From an uncultured Lachnospiraceae bacterium (GTDB lineage: Bacteria; Bacillota; Clostridia; Lachnospirales; Lachnospiraceae): a stretch of 31,550 nucleotides of DNA. Positions 27,650 to 31,550 of this stretch are shown here, piece after piece (the stretch's first letter is position 1; every line of letters begins with the position of its first letter). Under the pieces are notes generated by a model. It saw only the letters and a program-made list of their open reading frames with translations. It was not told where the DNA came from and searched no databases. The translations under genes and the position numbers were made by a program. The DNA is taken from positions 1 to 31,550 of the forward strand of contig USGU01000019.1 in NCBI GenBank assembly GCA_900554415.1, read 5' to 3'.

Positions 27650-29972
27650 AACCTTAAGTCAGGCACTTCGGATGGATAAGGAACGCTTCAAAGTTCCGAA
27701 ATCCGTTCAACAGGCAATTCCCATCCAGCGAATCTGGGCGGATGGAATTTTTCAACAGGGAACGAAATTCTCAAAAACATATCGTTTTACAGATATCAAC
27801 TATTATATTGCGAGTAAGGACAATAAGACAGAAATGTTTCTGGATTATTCTGAACTCTTAAATTCACTGGATTCCGGAATTTCTGCCAAAATTACCATCA
27901 ATAACCGGAGAATCAATAAAGAAGAATTCGAAAAGTCTATTCTGCTTCCAATGAAGGAAGATGGACTGGACCACTATAGGGAAGAATACAACGAAATGCT
28001 CCTGTCTAAGATTACAGGAACAAACAACAGCATCTATCAGGAACGGTATCTGACCGTCAGTGTACATAAAAGATCGATTGATGATGCAAGAACCTATTTT
28101 GCACGTATCGGAACAGACATCGTAACACATCTGGCAAAGTTATCGTCCACAGCAGAAGGACTGGACGCAGAGAGCCGGCTCCAGATTTTCAGGGATTTTT
28201 TCAAGGGAGATGTTCCACAGGCATTCCCATTTGATTTGAAACAATTTGCCAAGAAGGGGACAAGCTTCAAAGACTGGATGTGTCCGGATTCTATGGAATT
28301 TGAACGTGACCATTTTAAAATCGGTGACAGGTACGGAAGGGTCCTGTATATGCAGGATTATGCAAGTTATGTCAAAGATGACATGATTTCAGAACTGTGT
28401 GACTTCAGCCGGAATCTGATGGTGTCGATTGACATCCTGCCAGTCCCTACGGATGAAGCGGTAAGGGAAATCCAGAACCGACTGCTTGGTGTGGAAACCA
28501 ATGTGACCAACTGGCAGAGAAGGCAGAATGCCAACAACAACTTCTCGGCAATCGTACCATACGATATGGAACTTCAGAGAAAAGAGACCAAGGAAATGCT
28601 CGATGATCTGATAACCAGAGACCAGCGTATGATGTTCGGGATTCTGACAATGGTACATCTGGCAGACAGTAAAAAACAGTTGGATTCCGATACGGAATTA
28701 TTATTGTCGATAGCAAGAAAGCATCTGTGCCAGATGGCAACATTAAAGTGGCAGCAAGTGGACGGACTCAATACAGTGCTTCCTTACGGACTGCGTAAGA
28801 TCAATGCCCTGCGTACACTGACAACGGAATCAACGGCTGTCTTAATCCCATTCCATACGCAGGAAATCCTGCAGCCGGGCGGTATCTATTACGGGCAGAA
28901 TGCAGTCAGCAAGAACCTTCTGGTAGCCGACCGGAAGAAACTGATGAATGGAAACAGTTTCCGGTTGGGCGTCAGTGGATCAGGAAAGAGCTTTTCGGCA
29001 AAAGAAGAGATTGTGCATCTGGCATTGAGTACCGATGACGATATCCTGATTCTTGATCCGGAGTCCGAATTCACGAAATTAGTAGAGGCTCTTGGTGGAC
29101 AGGTTGTAAAAGTATCTGCGACATCAGACAATCACCTGAATGCAATGGATATGGACGCAGCCTACGGCAATGAAAAGAATCCACTGATTGAAAAATCGGA
29201 GTTTATCCTGTCTGTGTTCGAACAGTTGGTTGGAGCAGGAAATCTGTCAGCAAAAGAAAAGTCAATCCTGGATCGCTGTGCTGCAGATGTGTACCGGGAT
29301 TATATCCGAAGTGGTTATACCGGAGAAGTTCCGACATTGAAAGATATGTACCGACAGCTGATGTTACAGCCGGAAGAAGAGGCAAGAGGACTGGCATTAT
29401 CATCCGAACTTTTTATCAATGGAAGCCTGAACACCTTTGCACAGCCGACCAATGTGAATAAGAAGAACAGGATCATGGATTATGATATCCGGGAACTGGG
29501 GGAACAGCTGATGCCACTGGGAATGCTGGTTACCTTAGACAGTATTTTCAACAGGGTAATTCAGAACTGGAAAGAAGGAAAAACTACATGGATATTTGCC
29601 GATGAGTTTTATTTGTTATTTCGCTATGAATACAGTGCAAATTTCTTCTACCGACTGTACAAGAGAATCAGAAAATACAATGGATTCGTGACAGGTTTAA
29701 CCCAAAATGTTGAGGAACTTCTGAAATCGGACACTGCAAGACTGATGTTGGCAAACAGTGAGTTTTTGATTCTTTTGAATCAGGCAAGTACAGACAGGGA
29801 AGAACTGGCAACTCTTTTGAATATTTCCGAAAACCAACTGTCCTATATTACAAATGTATCGGTCGGCAGTGGTCTGATCCGTTGCTCTGGGAATATCGTG
29901 CCATTTGAGAATACATTCCCAAAGAATACAGACCTTTATAAACTAATGACAACAAAACCGGGAGAATCATAA
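27636..29972 (+). CDS. virB4: VirB4-like conjugative transfer ATPase (CD1110 family)
   Basis: This 778-residue motor ATPase powers the mating channel. The N-terminal half (to about 430) is the VirB4 channel-binding region. The ATPase domain follows with Walker A FRLGVSGSGKSFSAKEE near residue 447, LILDPESEFTKLVEALGG after it, Walker B TTWIFADEFYLLF near 650, and RKYNGFVTGLTQNVEELL with the late glutamine motif. These are the standard VirB4/TraC features. ATG 27636 (MPLIKTL) lies at the AAGGAG site with little spacing. TTG 27642 is an alternative eight bases from it. The stop overlaps the next ATG (TAATG). Confidence 0.93.
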   Translation: MPLIKTLSQALRMDKERFKVPKSVQQAIPIQRIWADGIFQQGTKFSKTYRFTDINYYIASKDNKTEMFLDYSELLNSLDSGISAKITINNRRINKEEFEKSILLPMKEDGLDHYREEYNEMLLSKITGTNNSIYQERYLTVSVHKRSIDDARTYFARIGTDIVTHLAKLSSTAEGLDAESRLQIFRDFFKGDVPQAFPFDLKQFAKKGTSFKDWMCPDSMEFERDHFKIGDRYGRVLYMQDYASYVKDDMISELCDFSRNLMVSIDILPVPTDEAVREIQNRLLGVETNVTNWQRRQNANNNFSAIVPYDMELQRKETKEMLDDLITRDQRMMFGILTMVHLADSKKQLDSDTELLLSIARKHLCQMATLKWQQVDGLNTVLPYGLRKINALRTLTTESTAVLIPFHTQEILQPGGIYYGQNAVSKNLLVADRKKLMNGNSFRLGVSGSGKSFSAKEEIVHLALSTDDDILILDPESEFTKLVEALGGQVVKVSATSDNHLNAMDMDAAYGNEKNPLIEKSEFILSVFEQLVGAGNLSAKEKSILDRCAADVYRDYIRSGYTGEVPTLKDMYRQLMLQPEEEARGLALSSELFINGSLNTFAQPTNVNKKNRIMDYDIRELGEQLMPLGMLVTLDSIFNRVIQNWKEGKTTWIFADEFYLLFRYEYSANFFYRLYKRIRKYNGFVTGLTQNVEELLKSDTARLMLANSEFLILLNQASTDREELATLLNISENQLSYITNVSVGSGLIRCSGNIVPFENTFPKNTDLYKLMTTKPGES

Positions 29973-30322
29973 TGAAGAAAAAAGAAGAAGTAACGATAAC
30001 TTTTTATGCTGCAGAGTGCGGTGAGTTCCATGATTTAGGAGAATATACAAAATGCAGAACGCTGGAAGAGGCATATAAAAAGTACCAGAAGTATTGTAGA
30101 ACATCTGCCAATATGTGTCCGGCTATTGAGTTTTCTATCCATGATCCAGAATCAATTTATTCAGACATGGAATATCCATTACCGTTGTCATCAAAAGACA
30201 GGGGGGATTTGGAACTTGTGCCATATTACAACGAGCATCCACTGGTAAATGAAGCAATCAGACAGTTGGAGCAGTTGCAGAAACAGCAGGAAAAAAAGAA
30301 ACATCGGGATGTTGCCCGATGA
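29972..30322 (+). CDS. Small ICE protein of unknown function
   Basis: This 116-residue soluble protein has an alpha/beta look: VTITFYAAECGEFHDLGEYT, TLEEAYKKYQKYCRTSANMC, AIEFSIHDPESIYSDMEYPL, and a glutamine- and lysine-rich helical tail. It resembles the short YodL/LPD-type domains often carried by mobile elements, though I cannot assign it firmly. ATG 29972 overlaps the VirB4 stop. A hairpin covers its own stop codon: CATCGGG (30302-30308) pairs with CCCGATG (30315-30321). This could slow ribosomes or protect the RNA before the next gene. Confidence 0.6.
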   Translation: MKKKEEVTITFYAAECGEFHDLGEYTKCRTLEEAYKKYQKYCRTSANMCPAIEFSIHDPESIYSDMEYPLPLSSKDRGDLELVPYYNEHPLVNEAIRQLEQLQKQQEKKKHRDVAR

Positions 30323-30351
30323 GATAAGAGATACGGAAAGAGGGTGACCGG

Positions 30352-31550
30352 ATGAGAGATATCAAGGAACGGGTAATGGATAAGAATCCGAAGATTCGAA
30401 ATCCGGCTGCCCGGCTTCCGAAAGAACTGGTTCGCTCAGCGGTTTTGGAAGCAAAAGAAAAGCCAAGGGAACTACATGAAAAAAGCAGTGGTCAGTCAGA
30501 CTCCCCAACACAATATGGAACTGAAAAAATAGAATCCGTACAGTACAGGGCGGCGAGTGTAGCGGGAAGAACCATAGGAAAAACCACATATCGAGGTGGA
30601 AAAAAACTTGCCGGAGTGACCTACAGGAAGATAAAAGAAAGAAAAAGCAGACAGGAAGAAGCAAAAGCCACTGAAGAAGCAATGAGGCAGGGCATAGAAA
30701 GCGGAAAAACACGGATCAAGGTGAAACCGGAGCAGGCGGCACTTGCCAAGGAGAATGGTAAACGCCAGGTAAAAGCAGCACCGAGAGTGGTAAAAGTATC
30801 CGGTCTGTCTCAGGAGAAAATAAAGACACAGGCATCCATGCAGAAACAGCAGATGGAAAAAAGCCTTCAGGCGATGCAGAAAACAAGAGCAGTCCAGATG
30901 GCAAGAAAATCAGCACAGGCATCGGCAGAAAGTGGAAAAGCAGTCCTTCAGGTAACAGGAAAAGGTTCAAAGTTATCCGTACAGGGGATTACAGCAGCGA
31001 TTCAAAAAGGGGTAGTAGCTCTTGAAAAAATGGGAAAATGGATTGCTGCCGGAGGTGGTGCATTTCTTCTGGTATTTATTCTGATTGCAGGAATCATTGC
31101 AGGAGCAGCCTTCAGCAGTAGTTCGGAAAGCTCCGAATCTCTAAGTGATGAGGTGCTGGCTTATACTTCGGTGATACAGCAGTACGCATCCCAATATGGC
31201 ATTCCGGAATATGTGTCTGCGATACAGGCGATTATGATGCAGGAATCCGGGGGAAGAGGAACAGACCCGATGCAGTGTTCGGAAAGTCTGTACAATACAA
31301 GGTTTTCATACAGCCCCGGTTCTATTACCGACTCGAATTATTCGATAGAGGTGGGAGTACAGACCTTTGCAGACTGTATCAGTCAGGCAGGATGCAGCAG
31401 CCCACAGGATATGGACAAGTTAAAACTTGCATGGCAGGGATATAACTATGGAAACGGATACATAGGATGGGCGTTGCAAAGAGGCGGATACACAGAAGCC
31501 AATGCTTTACAATTTTCACAGGAGCAGGCAGCTTCGCATGGATGGAGCAG
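30352..31550 (+). CDS. CD1108-type mobile element protein with lysozyme-like domain (cut by window end)
   Basis: The frame opens at ATG 30352 behind AGAGGGTGA and runs off the right edge after about 399 codons. Residues 1-220 are basic and low-complexity (SVAGRTIGKTTYRGGKKLAG, KQQMEKSLQAMQKTRAVQMA) and probably cytoplasmic. A membrane helix, WIAAGGGAFLLVFILIAGII, lies near residues 228-250. Outside it is a lysozyme-like domain: VIQQYASQYGIPEYVSAIQA, then IMMQESGGRGTDPMQCSES, with the catalytic glutamate in MQESGG, and LAWQGYNYGNGYIGWA. This is the Tn916 Orf14 / CwlT type of enzyme, which opens peptidoglycan for the mating channel. A C-terminal NlpC/P60 domain is expected beyond the window. 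Confidence 0.9.
   Translation, partial: MRDIKERVMDKNPKIRNPAARLPKELVRSAVLEAKEKPRELHEKSSGQSDSPTQYGTEKIESVQYRAASVAGRTIGKTTYRGGKKLAGVTYRKIKERKSRQEEAKATEEAMRQGIESGKTRIKVKPEQAALAKENGKRQVKAAPRVVKVSGLSQEKIKTQASMQKQQMEKSLQAMQKTRAVQMARKSAQASAESGKAVLQVTGKGSKLSVQGITAAIQKGVVALEKMGKWIAAGGGAFLLVFILIAGIIAGAAFSSSSESSESLSDEVLAYTSVIQQYASQYGIPEYVSAIQAIMMQESGGRGTDPMQCSESLYNTRFSYSPGSITDSNYSIEVGVQTFADCISQAGCSSPQDMDKLKLAWQGYNYGNGYIGWALQRGGYTEANALQFSQEQAASHGWS

Noticed and set aside
1..31550. tRNA, rRNA, insertion sequence, integrase or CRISPR array
   Set aside because: None was recognised on either strand. The integrase of the element is presumed to lie past the right edge.

Overview
The window looks like a Clostridia genome, most likely a gut Lachnospiraceae relative. 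The reasons are moderate to low GC, GGAGG-type ribosome binding sites, frequent GTG/TTG starts, and a conjugation gene set of the Tn1549 / Clostridioides difficile CTn4 type. No species-diagnostic gene is present. It divides into about 4.3 kb of chromosome and about 27 kb of one integrative conjugative element (ICE) whose far end lies outside the window.

Chromosomal flank (1-4325): the tail of a probable GNAT acetyltransferase, an AlkD-like DNA alkylation repair gene, a C-terminal scrap of an ABC ATPase, a two-helix membrane protein of unknown function, an AraC/GyrI-like regulator, and a YtrA-type gntR gene with a well-formed promoter/operator. The ABC transporter ATPase gene after gntR breaks off just after its Walker B motif, at about 4325. 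This is the best candidate for the left ICE boundary.

ICE control and maintenance (4326-7845): two terminator-like hairpins, a leftward XRE repressor facing a rightward operon across a promoter with repeated operator-like sites, two small unknown proteins, a ParM-like actin with a translationally coupled small partner, and a tandem ribbon-helix-helix-like protein with an acidic repeat tail.

ICE cargo (7916-19311): a C5-cytosine DNA methyltransferase, an amidoligase, a gamma-glutamylcyclotransferase-like protein, a 1454-residue sortase-anchored adhesin with a thioester-type domain and about eight SpaA/CnaB-like repeats, a complete S-adenosylmethionine synthetase, a DUF3991/Toprim protein, an unknown acidic protein, a beta-class amino DNA methyltransferase and a small deoxyribosyltransferase-like protein. 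MetK makes the methyl donor that both methyltransferases use, so these genes may act together to protect the element's DNA on entering a new host.

ICE transfer (19312-31550): a candidate oriT rich in inverted repeats, DUF3789, MobC, a MOBP-type relaxase, DUF3801/PcfB, an ArdC-like protein, two small proteins (one DUF4314), a VirD4 coupling protein whose full frame begins at an ATA codon, Maff2, a TrbL/VirB6-like channel protein, DUF4313, PrgI, VirB4, a small unknown protein and the start of a CD1108-type lysozyme-like protein cut by the window end. Genes are closely packed, with many ATGA or TAATG overlaps, as expected of one long transfer operon. No integrase, excisionase or sortase is visible. 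They probably lie beyond the right edge or elsewhere in the genome.
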